Assembly: GCA_025922715.1 (NCBI GenBank)
Contig: JAICHH010000103.1
Span: 1 to 6,551, forward strand
Source: Nitrososphaeraceae archaeon
GTDB lineage: Archaea; Thermoproteota; Nitrososphaeria; Nitrososphaerales; Nitrososphaeraceae
Length of the DNA: 6,551 nt
Reading direction: 5' to 3'
Every line of letters starts with the position of its first letter. The first letter of the stretch is position 1. Below are positions 1-6,483 of this stretch, piece after piece. Under the pieces are notes generated by a model that was not told the DNA's origin, did no database searches, and worked only from the letters and a program-made list of their open reading frames with translations. The position numbers were made by a program, and so were the translations under genes.

Positions 1-1093
1 TATTCAGTTGTTCAGAAATATGTAAATCCTTTTCGCCATTCCTAAATAGATCTATTCTTGCTGCAATAGCAACCTTTGAGGCAATTGCTCTAGCCATCTT
101 TCCTCTTTGCCATTTAGGTGCTGAATGTAAGATAGGATGTTGAAACAAAATTCCATGTTTTGGAGGAGGAGCTCCTGTTTTTAAAGATCTAAAAAGTGCT
201 TTTTCAGCACCTATTATTTGAATAGTACTAGCTGGCATAACAGAAAGTTTTTGGAGACTTCCAGCTTTAGCCAATAATCGTGCTCCCACCGTAGCTGTTA
301 ATAATTCCTTGATATTTGGAGCGATTTTTTCCATCATCTCTTCAATTTGATGAGCAAGAATCTTTCTTAATTCAGTTTGCATTATAATTTCATTACCAAG
401 TTTTTTGATTATAGACAAATTTTCTTCTAAAATATCTCCACCTTTACTTCTTTGAACAGCTACAAGTATCATGTCTGCTCTTTTACGTTCTATTCCAAGA
501 TTTTCAAGCATATTTAAATTGATATTGTTTCGGTTTCCTGATAACTTAACAATTTCAGCATAGGTAAAGATATTCTGTATTAAATAATCAAGCTCAGGAA
601 AATGTAATCCGTACCACTCACGAAGTCTTGCTCCTATCACATTTATGATCTTATCTAGTTCATCAAGAGCATTAATTGACTGACTGATATGAAGATCTAA
701 TTTCTCGGAAATTCGTCGTACTTTACTAGAAGAAAAATCTAGAGCAAATTGTCTTAGTTGTATATGTGCATCATATTCATTTTCAGCAAAACCAGCCTGT
801 ATAAGGTAATAGAGCTTATGGTTTGAAATCTCTCTAATTTTTTCTGAAGGCATTACATAAACATTAATTCCATTATTTCGAAGATAGGATATCAAACCCG
901 TATCATTACTAAAAACTGAATCATATCTACGTAATTTATCAGAGATATCAAGAATTTCAGAATAATCACCATTGGAAATTAAAATATTAGAAGAAAGAAT
1001 ATTTTTGAATTTTTTTGAATAAATTAACTCATTTTCATTATTTAATACAAATGGTCCTAATTCAGACAAGATCATTGTACAGTTTTTAGTCAT
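1..1093 (-). CDS. nop5: Nop5 (Nop56/Nop58-family) C/D-box RNP core protein, 3' end cut by window edge
   Basis: Scaffold protein of the archaeal C/D-box sRNP. In this family it bridges L7Ae on the kink-turn and the methyltransferase fibrillarin, so that guide RNAs can direct 2'-O-methylation of rRNA and tRNA. I translated 364 residues, open to the window edge; the C-terminal end, usually a short Lys-rich tail, is missing. Residues 1-120 fit the fibrillarin-binding N-terminal domain. About 137-168 carry the NOPS signature with RLREWYGLHFPEL, about 170-255 fit the coiled coil, and about 257-364 are the NOP domain with VGARLLAKAGSL, IIGAEKALFRSLKTG, PPPKHGILFQHP and KWQRGKMARAIASKVAIAAR. The match is clear. 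ATG at 1093 is preferred because a T-rich TATA-like box lies about 32 nt upstream, suggesting a leaderless mRNA; an in-frame ATG at 1075 (codon 7) is the alternative. Fibrillarin often follows nop5 in archaea and would lie left of position 1. Confidence 0.95.
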   Translation of the reverse strand, partial: MTKNCTMILSELGPFVLNNENELIYSKKFKNILSSNILISNGDYSEILDISDKLRRYDSVFSNDTGLISYLRNNGINVYVMPSEKIREISNHKLYYLIQAGFAENEYDAHIQLRQFALDFSSSKVRRISEKLDLHISQSINALDELDKIINVIGARLREWYGLHFPELDYLIQNIFTYAEIVKLSGNRNNINLNMLENLGIERKRADMILVAVQRSKGGDILEENLSIIKKLGNEIIMQTELRKILAHQIEEMMEKIAPNIKELLTATVGARLLAKAGSLQKLSVMPASTIQIIGAEKALFRSLKTGAPPPKHGILFQHPILHSAPKWQRGKMARAIASKVAIAARIDLFRNGEKDLHISEQLN

Positions 1094-1120
1094 TATGTCA
1101 TTATTTGTTACACAAAGCCA

Positions 1121-1130
1121 TTAAAAAATA
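1121..1130 (-). promoter_or_regulatory. Candidate TATA box for nop5
   Basis: On the minus strand this reads TATTTTTTAA, centred about 32 nt upstream of the nop5 ATG at 1093. That spacing would put transcription initiation at or within a few bases of the start codon. No Shine-Dalgarno-like purine run is seen. The intergenic region is AT-rich, so a chance match is possible. Confidence 0.4.
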
Positions 1131-1157
1131 TGTCTAAGATTGAAGATTTTGTAGATA

Positions 1158-1167
1158 TTAATAAATA
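1158..1167 (+). promoter_or_regulatory. Candidate TATA box for the JAMM protease gene
   Basis: TTAATAAATA is centred about 30 nt upstream of the TTG at 1193, the spacing expected between an archaeal TATA box and its start site. It implies a leaderless or nearly leaderless transcript and supports 1193 as the start. The AT-rich background limits confidence. Confidence 0.4.
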
Positions 1168-1192
1168 GCATTTTTATTATCATATTTCATAA

Positions 1193-1654
1193 TTGTTTTT
1201 TAATTTCTTAAAAAATAAAAAGGAAGGATCTGCTGTTACTGCTAATGAGAAAAGCAAAAAAAAGCAAGTTGAATATAATCGACAGGTAATTCTTACAAAA
1301 CAATCTGCAGATGGAATTATTACATATTCAAAGACATGGCATCCTCATGAAGGAATTCTTATTTTGCAAGGTAAAAGCAAGAAAAATGGAGAAATACGAA
1401 TTGATGGATTAGTAGTTCCTCCTTTCGCATCAGGTGGGCCTTATTACTCTGGTTTTCCCTCAAATGAGTTACCTATGGATCTTTCCTATATAGGAACAGC
1501 TCATTCTCATCCAGGCGGTTCTAATAGACCATCATTACAAGACTTGAACAATTTTTTCGGCGTAGTTTCTATAATAATTAGTTATCCATATGAATATGAA
1601 ACTATAGGTGCATTTGATCGCAATGGGAATAATATTACACTAATAATTGAATAA
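1193..1654 (+). CDS. JAMM/MPN+ (JAB1/Mov34/PAD-1) zinc metalloprotease
   Basis: Predicted 153-residue cytoplasmic zinc isopeptidase. Relatives remove ubiquitin-like modifiers (in archaea, SAMP or Urm1-like proteins) from targets or process their precursors. The JAMM motif is complete: Glu53 in HEGILIL, then GTAHSHPGG with His104 and His106, Ser114 and Asp117 (H-x-H-P-x6-S-x2-D). Activity is therefore expected. The length is close to that of minimal archaeal JAMM proteins, with about 25 extra Lys-rich N-terminal residues before the core begins near residue 27. The start is unusual: TAA at 1190-1192 sits directly upstream, and no ATG or GTG occurs in frame before the core, so TTG at 1193 is the only plausible standard start; a TATA-like box about 30 nt upstream agrees. 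It is divergent from nop5, and an unrecognised small gene follows 120 bp later on the same strand. No ubiquitin-like or E1-like gene is in the window, so the substrate is unknown. Confidence 0.87.
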   Translation: MFFNFLKNKKEGSAVTANEKSKKKQVEYNRQVILTKQSADGIITYSKTWHPHEGILILQGKSKKNGEIRIDGLVVPPFASGGPYYSGFPSNELPMDLSYIGTAHSHPGGSNRPSLQDLNNFFGVVSIIISYPYEYETIGAFDRNGNNITLIIE

Positions 1655-1734
1655 AGTGAATGTAGCCAATAGCAATCATATTAGCTTAATATTATCAAAG
1701 TAGCCTCAAATATAATTTAGAACTGCAACAAAGT

Positions 1735-1757
1735 AAAAATATATGTAAAAAATATAT
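1735..1757 (+). promoter_or_regulatory. Possible AT-rich promoter element for the 105-aa gene
   Basis: Two overlapping TATA-like tracts occur here: AAAAATATATG at 1735-1745 and AAAATATATA at 1748-1757, centred about 34 and 22 nt upstream of the ATG at 1775. Neither spacing is ideal, but one could drive this gene independently of the JAMM gene. No Shine-Dalgarno is visible. Confidence 0.25.
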
Positions 1758-1774
1758 ATCAATGTCAACACATT

Positions 1775-2092
1775 ATGACACTTGAAGAATTACGTGATAA
1801 AGCCTTTTATCAAAATACAATAGATGTTTGGATAATGTTATGCAATGAAAAAGGCATTAATTCTTATGATACCGATAAATATACAAAATTCATTAGTTAT
1901 TTAAATAGCAAAGGATTGAAAATGCAAAAATTTCCTCTTTGTATTAAAGAATCTGGTGGTACTTTTGATAGAGGAATGGACAAGGCTAGATTTTTAGATG
2001 CACTGTCTAAGATTTATTCTGAGGACGCATCAGCATATACAATCAAACTTTCTCCTGATAATATTTCAACGCTCAGAAAATTTTTTCAATAA
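1775..2092 (+). CDS. Small protein of unknown function (105 aa)
   Basis: I do not recognise this family. It begins at ATG 1775; the in-frame codons just upstream offer no better start. The 105 residues look soluble and cytoplasmic: there is no signal peptide or membrane segment, charged and hydrophobic residues are mixed, and helices are likely at about 2-24, 33-47 and 69-82. The middle segment has a Gly-rich turn (ESGGTFDRGMDK, residues 59-70), and the C-terminal part could form a short strand plus helix. Cys23 and Cys56 are the only cysteines, too few for a classical zinc finger. It does not end in Gly-Gly, so it is not an obvious ubiquitin-like substrate of the JAMM protease encoded 120 bp upstream. 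Codon use and AT content match its neighbours, and a clean stop followed by a T-rich tract supports a real gene. Cotranscription with the JAMM gene is possible but unproven. Confidence 0.7.
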   Translation: MTLEELRDKAFYQNTIDVWIMLCNEKGINSYDTDKYTKFISYLNSKGLKMQKFPLCIKESGGTFDRGMDKARFLDALSKIYSEDASAYTIKLSPDNISTLRKFFQ

Positions 2093-2132
2093 TTTTTAGT
2101 TTTGCTATCTATAAAAAATAATATTAACAAAA
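2093..2132. terminator. Bidirectional T-rich terminator between convergent genes
   Basis: The 40-bp gap between the 105-aa gene and the TPR gene starts with TTTTTAGTTTT on the plus strand. On the minus strand it has a TTTTG run and TTATTTTTTA. Archaeal termination commonly uses oligo-T tracts without a hairpin, so this gap could end transcripts from both sides. It is inferred from base composition and gene orientation only. Confidence 0.5.
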
Positions 2133-3080
2133 TTACTGAATTGTTGTTGTTATGGATGTTTGTTGTATTTTTGCATTGATGCTTTCCAATAAAGCAGAAG
2201 TTTTAGGATCTGCTTTCAAAGATAATGCATGTTCCACAAATTGTTTTGCATCTGTATACTTCTCTAGTTGATATAATATTTTTCCTTTATTAAACCAAGG
2301 TTTATCCCATTTCGGTTCTAGAGCTATGGCTTTATCAAAAGAAGATAAGGCTTCATCAAATTTACCTACTTTGTATAATGCCCATCCTTTACTATTCCAT
2401 GGTTTAGCCCAAGTTGGTTTTAATTTGGTTGCTTTATCAAATGCAGTAACGGCCTCATCATTTTTACCCTGTTTTTGCAGCGCCCAGCCTATACTATTCC
2501 ATGGGTTAGCCCAATTAGGATCTAAAGAAATTAATTTATTGTATAAAGCTATTGCATCATCGAATTTTTTCAAGTTAGTAAGAGCTTCTCCTTTATCAAA
2601 CCAAATATCGAGCCAATAAGGTTTGGGTCCATTATTTTTATCAATAGATTTTACTTTTTCATCTAAATTTCCCAATATAGCAAATGCTTTATCGTATAAT
2701 TCTATAGCTGTTGTATAATTGGCTAGTTCAAAATATGAATTTCCCTGTTTAATTAAAGGTGCTGCCCAATTTGGATCGAATGTAATTGCATTTTTATAAG
2801 ATATGATAGCTTGATCATAGTTTTTAGCATTCAAAAATTTATTTCCTTGTTCATAAGACAATATAGCATCTCTATTTGTGGATCCGAGAGATTCTTGTGT
2901 TTGTTCACTATTATTGGTTAGAGATAAAGGAGAAGAAGCGTTTACTTGTGCAAATGAATAATCATTATCACCAATTAAATTTAATCCTGAAATTATAAAG
3001 ATCATAGTAACTAACATAACCAGCTGATGAAAGCTTGGCTTTAGGAAATAATCAGTGGCCTTTACACAAAATACATTCAT
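2133..3080 (-). CDS. Exported or membrane-anchored TPR-repeat protein
   Basis: 315-residue protein of tetratricopeptide repeats, helix pairs that usually act as protein-protein docking surfaces. Residues about 18-37 form a hydrophobic segment followed by YSFAQVNASS, which resembles an archaeal Sec signal with a possible cleavage near Ala44; it could instead remain as an anchor. After a Ser/Asn/Gln-rich linker (about 46-70), six repeats follow at about 73-106, 107-140, 157-190, 191-225, 226-259 and 260-291. A short insertion separates repeats 2 and 3. Repeats 3-6 keep the W..G.AL...GK.DEA...FDKA..L.P.W pattern. The C-terminal tail is Thr/Gln-rich. ATG 3080 is chosen because a TATA-like box lies about 26 nt upstream; starts at Met22 or Met26 would give a shorter signal but lack that support. 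It lies 62 bp after dppC on the same strand, so it may serve the transporter outside the membrane, which is an inference. The partner is unknown. Confidence 0.88.
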   Translation of the reverse strand: MNVFCVKATDYFLKPSFHQLVMLVTMIFIISGLNLIGDNDYSFAQVNASSPLSLTNNSEQTQESLGSTNRDAILSYEQGNKFLNAKNYDQAIISYKNAITFDPNWAAPLIKQGNSYFELANYTTAIELYDKAFAILGNLDEKVKSIDKNNGPKPYWLDIWFDKGEALTNLKKFDDAIALYNKLISLDPNWANPWNSIGWALQKQGKNDEAVTAFDKATKLKPTWAKPWNSKGWALYKVGKFDEALSSFDKAIALEPKWDKPWFNKGKILYQLEKYTDAKQFVEHALSLKADPKTSALLESINAKIQQTSITTTIQ

Positions 3081-3102
3081 TCGTTATTATTAGTTTTTCG
3101 CA

Positions 3103-3110
3103 CATAAATT
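3103..3110 (-). promoter_or_regulatory. Candidate TATA box for the TPR gene
   Basis: On the minus strand this reads AATTTATG, preceded by a long A run, and is centred about 26 nt upstream of ATG 3080. The spacing suggests the TPR gene has its own leaderless transcript even though it follows dppC by only 62 bp. Evidence is positional only. Confidence 0.35.
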
Positions 3111-3124
3111 TTTTTTTATGATTG

Positions 3125-3142
3125 TTATAGTGACCATTATAA
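3125..3142. repeat. Imperfect 18-bp palindrome just after dppC
   Basis: TTATAGTGACCATTATAA lies immediately after the dppC stop codon. The outer five bases on each side pair perfectly (TTATA/TATAA), and most of the centre also pairs. It could be an operator in front of the TPR gene or a weak hairpin at the end of the dppBC message. No T run follows on the minus strand, which argues against a terminator. Confidence 0.35.
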
Positions 3143-4732
3143 TTACATTCTTTTCATCTTGGGATTCAAGACAGAGTCTATTGTATTTCCAATAAGAACA
3201 AAAGCTAGCCCTGTTAAAGCAATTAACATGCCAGGAGGGATTAACCACCACCATAGACCTCTTGATGCAGCTGCGGCGGTATGAGCTTCATGAAGAATTT
3301 GACCCCATGTTGGAATAGATGGATCTCCTAGGCCTATGAAGCTAAGAGATGCCTCCGCTAGAATTGCTCCAGGAACGGAGATAGCAATACTTGCAAAAGT
3401 TAAAGGAAGTAGTTGAGGAATTATATGTTTAAAGATTATTTTAATGTCAGATTGTCCAATAAGCTTTGATGCTTCAACATATTGAAAATTCTTTATCTGT
3501 AATGCTAGACTTCGTGAAATCTTAGCAGTACCCATCCATCCAAAAAATATTAAAAATAAAACAATAAGAAAGATACTTCTTCCGATAAATAAAGACATAA
3601 TTATCAAAAGCGGCAGAGTTGGTAAAGAATAGAAAATATCATTAATTCTCATTAGGCTTTCATCTGTTCTTTTTCCTTTGTAGCCAGCAATAACACCATA
3701 TATCATGCCTATTACAATGGAAATTGTAGAAACAGATAAACCGATGAATAAAGCAACAGGTGCTCCCCATACCAATCCAACCGTTAAATCTCTACGTAAT
3801 TCGTCTGTGCCCATTAATCCAAATTTTTCTCCTCCAAGAATTAATTTTGAATTTAGGATTTTGTCTTCATTATCGAAGAGATAAAATTTAACATTGAAAG
3901 TGTAATTTCCTTTCATTATTGATCGCTTTTCCTGATTTGAAAATAGCATTACTTCAGGTTTTGACGTTTCTTGTTTATAATCATAAAATTTTAAGTAATC
4001 AAGTAATTTTTGATGGATTAAACTATCTGTAGAAAATATTCTTCCCAATGTTATGCTTTGATTGGAACCAGATATTGATGGAGTAATTGAATCGAAATAA
4101 ATATCAAATTTATTTTTGTTTGGTCTTATTAATTCTATTTCAATGGCAGGAGGAATTTCCTCTTTATGTAGTGAATAGGTTATCATAAAATCATTTGGTG
4201 GAACATCAGAATTATAATTAATATGGTATGAATGGGTAACGACATTAATACCATTTTCATTTGTGGTAGAGATTGTTACCTTATTTTTGCCACTATTCGC
4301 GTCATTATTATCAACAGAAGAAGAAAGAATCAGATGTTCTGGTGTATTTCTTCCAAGAAATCCAAAAAAATCACTCCATATAGGTGATGCAAGCCTAGGA
4401 TTATCGATCCAATAATTGGGGTTGTTCCATTCTTTAAAAGAGGCAAACGGTATACCAAAGAAAGCATAGAGCGTCATAAATATCAAAATTAAAAGAATAA
4501 TTACTCCTGCAATACCGCTTTTGCTTCGAATAAATTCAGATATAAAAGTTAAATTGTTATTTATATTTTCAATATATTTATCACCCTTGTTATTATTTAG
4601 AATTAAATTCTTCTTAGAAGTAGCAAATTCTATATTTTCGGCATTAGAACCAGAATTATTGTTATTGTTAGTTTTATTGTCAGAGGGAGTACGTTTGTTA
4701 TTGTTATTGTTATCAGCTTGTTTATTACTCAT
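3143..4732 (-). CDS. dppC: DppC/OppC-like ABC permease with a large extracytoplasmic insertion
   Basis: Second membrane subunit of an Opp/Dpp/Nik-type ABC importer, expected to pair with the DppB-like protein and move peptides, nickel chelates or similar solutes when ATPases dock. It has 529 residues against about 300 for typical DppC. In order: a cytoplasmic tail rich in Asn (runs at 8-12 and 22-26), TM1 at about 74-93, then NPRLASPIWSDFFGFLGRNT (111-130). A strand-rich outer domain at about 131-305 follows, then GTDELRRDL (308-316) and the permease core with five membrane segments at about 320-516. The ATPase-docking EAA loop is clear at about 419-439 (VEASKLIG, then FKHIIPQ). GTDELRRD has Arg where the family usually has Gly (GTDxxGRD). 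ATG 4732 overlaps the dppB stop by 8 bp and has a Shine-Dalgarno GGGTGA six bases upstream, indicating coupled translation. The solute is not predictable, and no ATPase or binding-protein gene is present. Confidence 0.92.
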   Translation of the reverse strand: MSNKQADNNNNNKRTPSDNKTNNNNNSGSNAENIEFATSKKNLILNNNKGDKYIENINNNLTFISEFIRSKSGIAGVIILLILIFMTLYAFFGIPFASFKEWNNPNYWIDNPRLASPIWSDFFGFLGRNTPEHLILSSSVDNNDANSGKNKVTISTTNENGINVVTHSYHINYNSDVPPNDFMITYSLHKEEIPPAIEIELIRPNKNKFDIYFDSITPSISGSNQSITLGRIFSTDSLIHQKLLDYLKFYDYKQETSKPEVMLFSNQEKRSIMKGNYTFNVKFYLFDNEDKILNSKLILGGEKFGLMGTDELRRDLTVGLVWGAPVALFIGLSVSTISIVIGMIYGVIAGYKGKRTDESLMRINDIFYSLPTLPLLIIMSLFIGRSIFLIVLFLIFFGWMGTAKISRSLALQIKNFQYVEASKLIGQSDIKIIFKHIIPQLLPLTFASIAISVPGAILAEASLSFIGLGDPSIPTWGQILHEAHTAAAASRGLWWWLIPPGMLIALTGLAFVLIGNTIDSVLNPKMKRM

Positions 4733-5777
4733 TTAATTTCACCCTAGGATCAAAATATGCATAAATTAGATCTATAGAAAAAACTGTTACAAGAAATATT
4801 AATGTAGAGACATAAGTAAGGCCGATAATAATAGGAACGTCCATCAATCCAATAGCATCAAAATATAATTTTCCCATTCCTGGCCAATCAAAAACTACTT
4901 CAACAGTAAAAGCTCCACCAAATGATCCAGCTAGACCTAGAGCTATCATTGTAACAATAGGAGGAGCTGCATTTTTGAGGGCATGCGAATAAAGTATTTT
5001 CTTTTTAGGAATACCCATTGCAAATTTTGCTTTGATAAAGTCTTCTTGTAATATTCCAGAGACTATATGTCTAACAATATATGCAACAGATCCGAATCCA
5101 AGAACTACCATTGTAATAAATGGAAGGATCATATGATATAACAAATCAAAAAAATAGAATGGATCATCAGGAGGAGTTAATGGTGTTGAACGGGCCGGGA
5201 ATATATTAAGCGAGAACGCGAAAATAAATATCATTATCATTCCAAACCACCAAACTGGAATACTATTACTGAAAATAGCAAAGATTGAATTGGTTCTATC
5301 CAATTTGGATTCTGCACGACTAGCCAAAAAAACTCCCAAATAAACACCCATTAACGCAATAACTGCTGTTGATGTTGTAAAAAGTAAAAGAGTTTTAGGA
5401 ATTTTTTCAATTATTATATCTTTTACAGATGATGATCCTGAATCACTTACGAAGAAATTCGATTTTCCGAGATCTAATACCATAACTTTGAGTAAAGTAT
5501 TAAAAAATCGATTTGGAGAATACCATGGTTCTTCTAGCCCTAAATTTTTAATCTGCAATTTAATCTGTTGGTCGATATATCTTTGGCGTTCTGTAATATC
5601 CTTAAACTCGACTTTTTGATTACTTAAGCTATCTATAACACTGTATTTCACAGAATCCTTAATTACGTTGTCCATTGTCGGGCCTAGAAGAGATATAGTT
5701 AGAACGAGAATTGAAAATAAGACGATAAACATATTGATGATTCTTTTAAATAAAAAAAACAAGAATCCGGATGTCAT
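4725..5777 (-). CDS. dppB: DppB/OppB-like ABC transporter permease
   Basis: First membrane subunit of an Opp/Dpp/Nik-type ABC importer. Its 350 residues match the usual family length. It has TM1 at about 12-32 after the short basic start FKR, an outer region at about 33-128, and five further membrane segments at about 129-151, 166-190, 213-237, 272-293 and 314-340. The ATPase-binding EAA loop is well kept at about 246-272 (DFIKAKFAMGIPKKKILYSH, then ALKNAAPP). Other family marks are the NSIPVWWFG stretch (171-179), the VEVVFDWPGMGKL stretch (292-304) and the C-terminal YFDPRVK. ATG 5777 is the first gene start of this block; no Shine-Dalgarno is seen, and an AT-rich box about 29 nt upstream suggests a leaderless message. 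Its end overlaps dppC. Peptide, nickel or another solute cannot be told apart from the permease alone; the dpp symbol denotes the family, not a proven substrate. Confidence 0.94.
   Translation of the reverse strand: MTSGFLFFLFKRIINMFIVLFSILVLTISLLGPTMDNVIKDSVKYSVIDSLSNQKVEFKDITERQRYIDQQIKLQIKNLGLEEPWYSPNRFFNTLLKVMVLDLGKSNFFVSDSGSSSVKDIIIEKIPKTLLLFTTSTAVIALMGVYLGVFLASRAESKLDRTNSIFAIFSNSIPVWWFGMIMIFIFAFSLNIFPARSTPLTPPDDPFYFFDLLYHMILPFITMVVLGFGSVAYIVRHIVSGILQEDFIKAKFAMGIPKKKILYSHALKNAAPPIVTMIALGLAGSFGGAFTVEVVFDWPGMGKLYFDAIGLMDVPIIIGLTYVSTLIFLVTVFSIDLIYAYFDPRVKLNE
4739..4744 (-). promoter_or_regulatory. Shine-Dalgarno of dppC
   Basis: Minus-strand GGGTGA ends six bases before the dppC ATG at 4732 and lies inside the end of dppB. 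GGTGA complements the conserved archaeal 16S rRNA tail (CACCUCC). It is the only clear ribosome binding site seen at any start in the window, which fits dppC being an internal gene of a dppBC operon. Confidence 0.6.
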
Positions 5778-5801
5778 TTATACTGAGAGTAGTAATATTC
5801 A

Positions 5802-5811
5802 ATAATATTAA
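5802..5811 (-). promoter_or_regulatory. Candidate TATA box for dppBC
   Basis: On the minus strand this reads TTAATATTAT, centred about 29 nt upstream of the dppB ATG at 5777. The spacing matches a leaderless archaeal transcript starting at or near the ATG. The surroundings are also AT-rich, so the exact box is uncertain. Confidence 0.35.
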
Positions 5812-6070
5812 TAGTATTGTCTAATCAACATTAGCTTACGCGTAGTTTGTATAAGAATTATTTATTTGTAAAAATTCTATTTGAGAGTTATTTTTGGCAT
5901 TATTAATTTGTATTAAAAGAAATTTTGTTGTATTTTATATATATGAATATGTTTTGATAAATGGTTAAATATTGATAATTTTAATTTAATATAGATCTAC
6001 AAATAGGAAAGAACTAATATGGATTTATAATAAAATATTATGTATTAGATACGATTTATTTATTTATTAG

Positions 6071-6100
6071 TTCAATTCAATTCTATCAATTCAATCAATC
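6071..6100. repeat. Degenerate TCAAT/CAAT short tandem repeat
   Basis: TCAAT-like units recur about five or six times in 30 bp, with one interruption (TTCTAT). This looks like simple-sequence drift or slippage in noncoding DNA. No function is suggested. Confidence 0.5.
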
Positions 6101-6452
6101 CAGCTACTTCTAAATTACTCCCACAGAAACCACCGTACTTCGTCTTAATTCCAATATATCTATAGATAAAAAAATCACCACAGCAATATGTATTTGTTCT
6201 AATCTCCTACTCAAAGTATTTGTTAAAAAATTTTACAAGGTGATAATTTATTGTATATTTCATATTAGAAGTATTTTTTTCTAGGTATATTTTATACAAC
6301 AGATAGATACACGATGTGTTGAATTAATATATTAATAGTTGCAAAATCGGCTGTTGCATTCTCTATTGAGGATCGTTTCCAGAATTACACAAAACTACAA
6401 AAGCCTTCGAAAGGATTGGTCTTATATAATATTTGTTTACTTTTGTTGGATA

Positions 6453-6481
6453 TATACTATACGTATCGTAACTATAGTATA
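6453..6481. repeat. Perfect 9-bp inverted repeat with 11-nt spacer
   Basis: TATACTATA at 6453-6461 is matched by its exact reverse complement TATAGTATA at 6473-6481, separated by 11 nt. It could form a hairpin in RNA or be a binding site for a dimeric regulator. It sits 2 bp before the 15-bp direct repeat, so the two may belong to one element. The arms are AT-rich, so part of the match may be chance. Confidence 0.6.
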
Positions 6482-6483
6482 AA

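Noticed and set aside
1130..1168. 12-codon ATG frame (MSKIEDFVDINK) upstream of the JAMM gene
   Set aside because: Too short to support, and it covers the likely JAMM promoter region. It is not in frame with the JAMM gene, so it cannot supply a start without a frameshift.
1193..2092. Ubiquitin-like modification cluster
   Set aside because: The JAMM protease is real, but the neighbouring 105-aa protein lacks a Gly-Gly end and no E1-like gene is present, so a full system cannot be claimed.
2326..2619. Plus-strand open frame of 97 codons
   Set aside because: It lies wholly antisense to the TPR repeats, whose codon pattern keeps this frame open; its Ser/Leu/Phe-rich product has no recognisable features.
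4521..4736. Plus-strand open frame of 71 codons, Leu-rich
   Set aside because: Antisense to the Asn-rich start of dppC: AAC/AAT repeats read backwards give Leu/Val runs that mimic a membrane protein.
5837..5844. 8-bp palindrome TACGCGTA as a dppB operator
   Set aside because: It is upstream of the likely TATA box but short and single; too little to call a regulator site.
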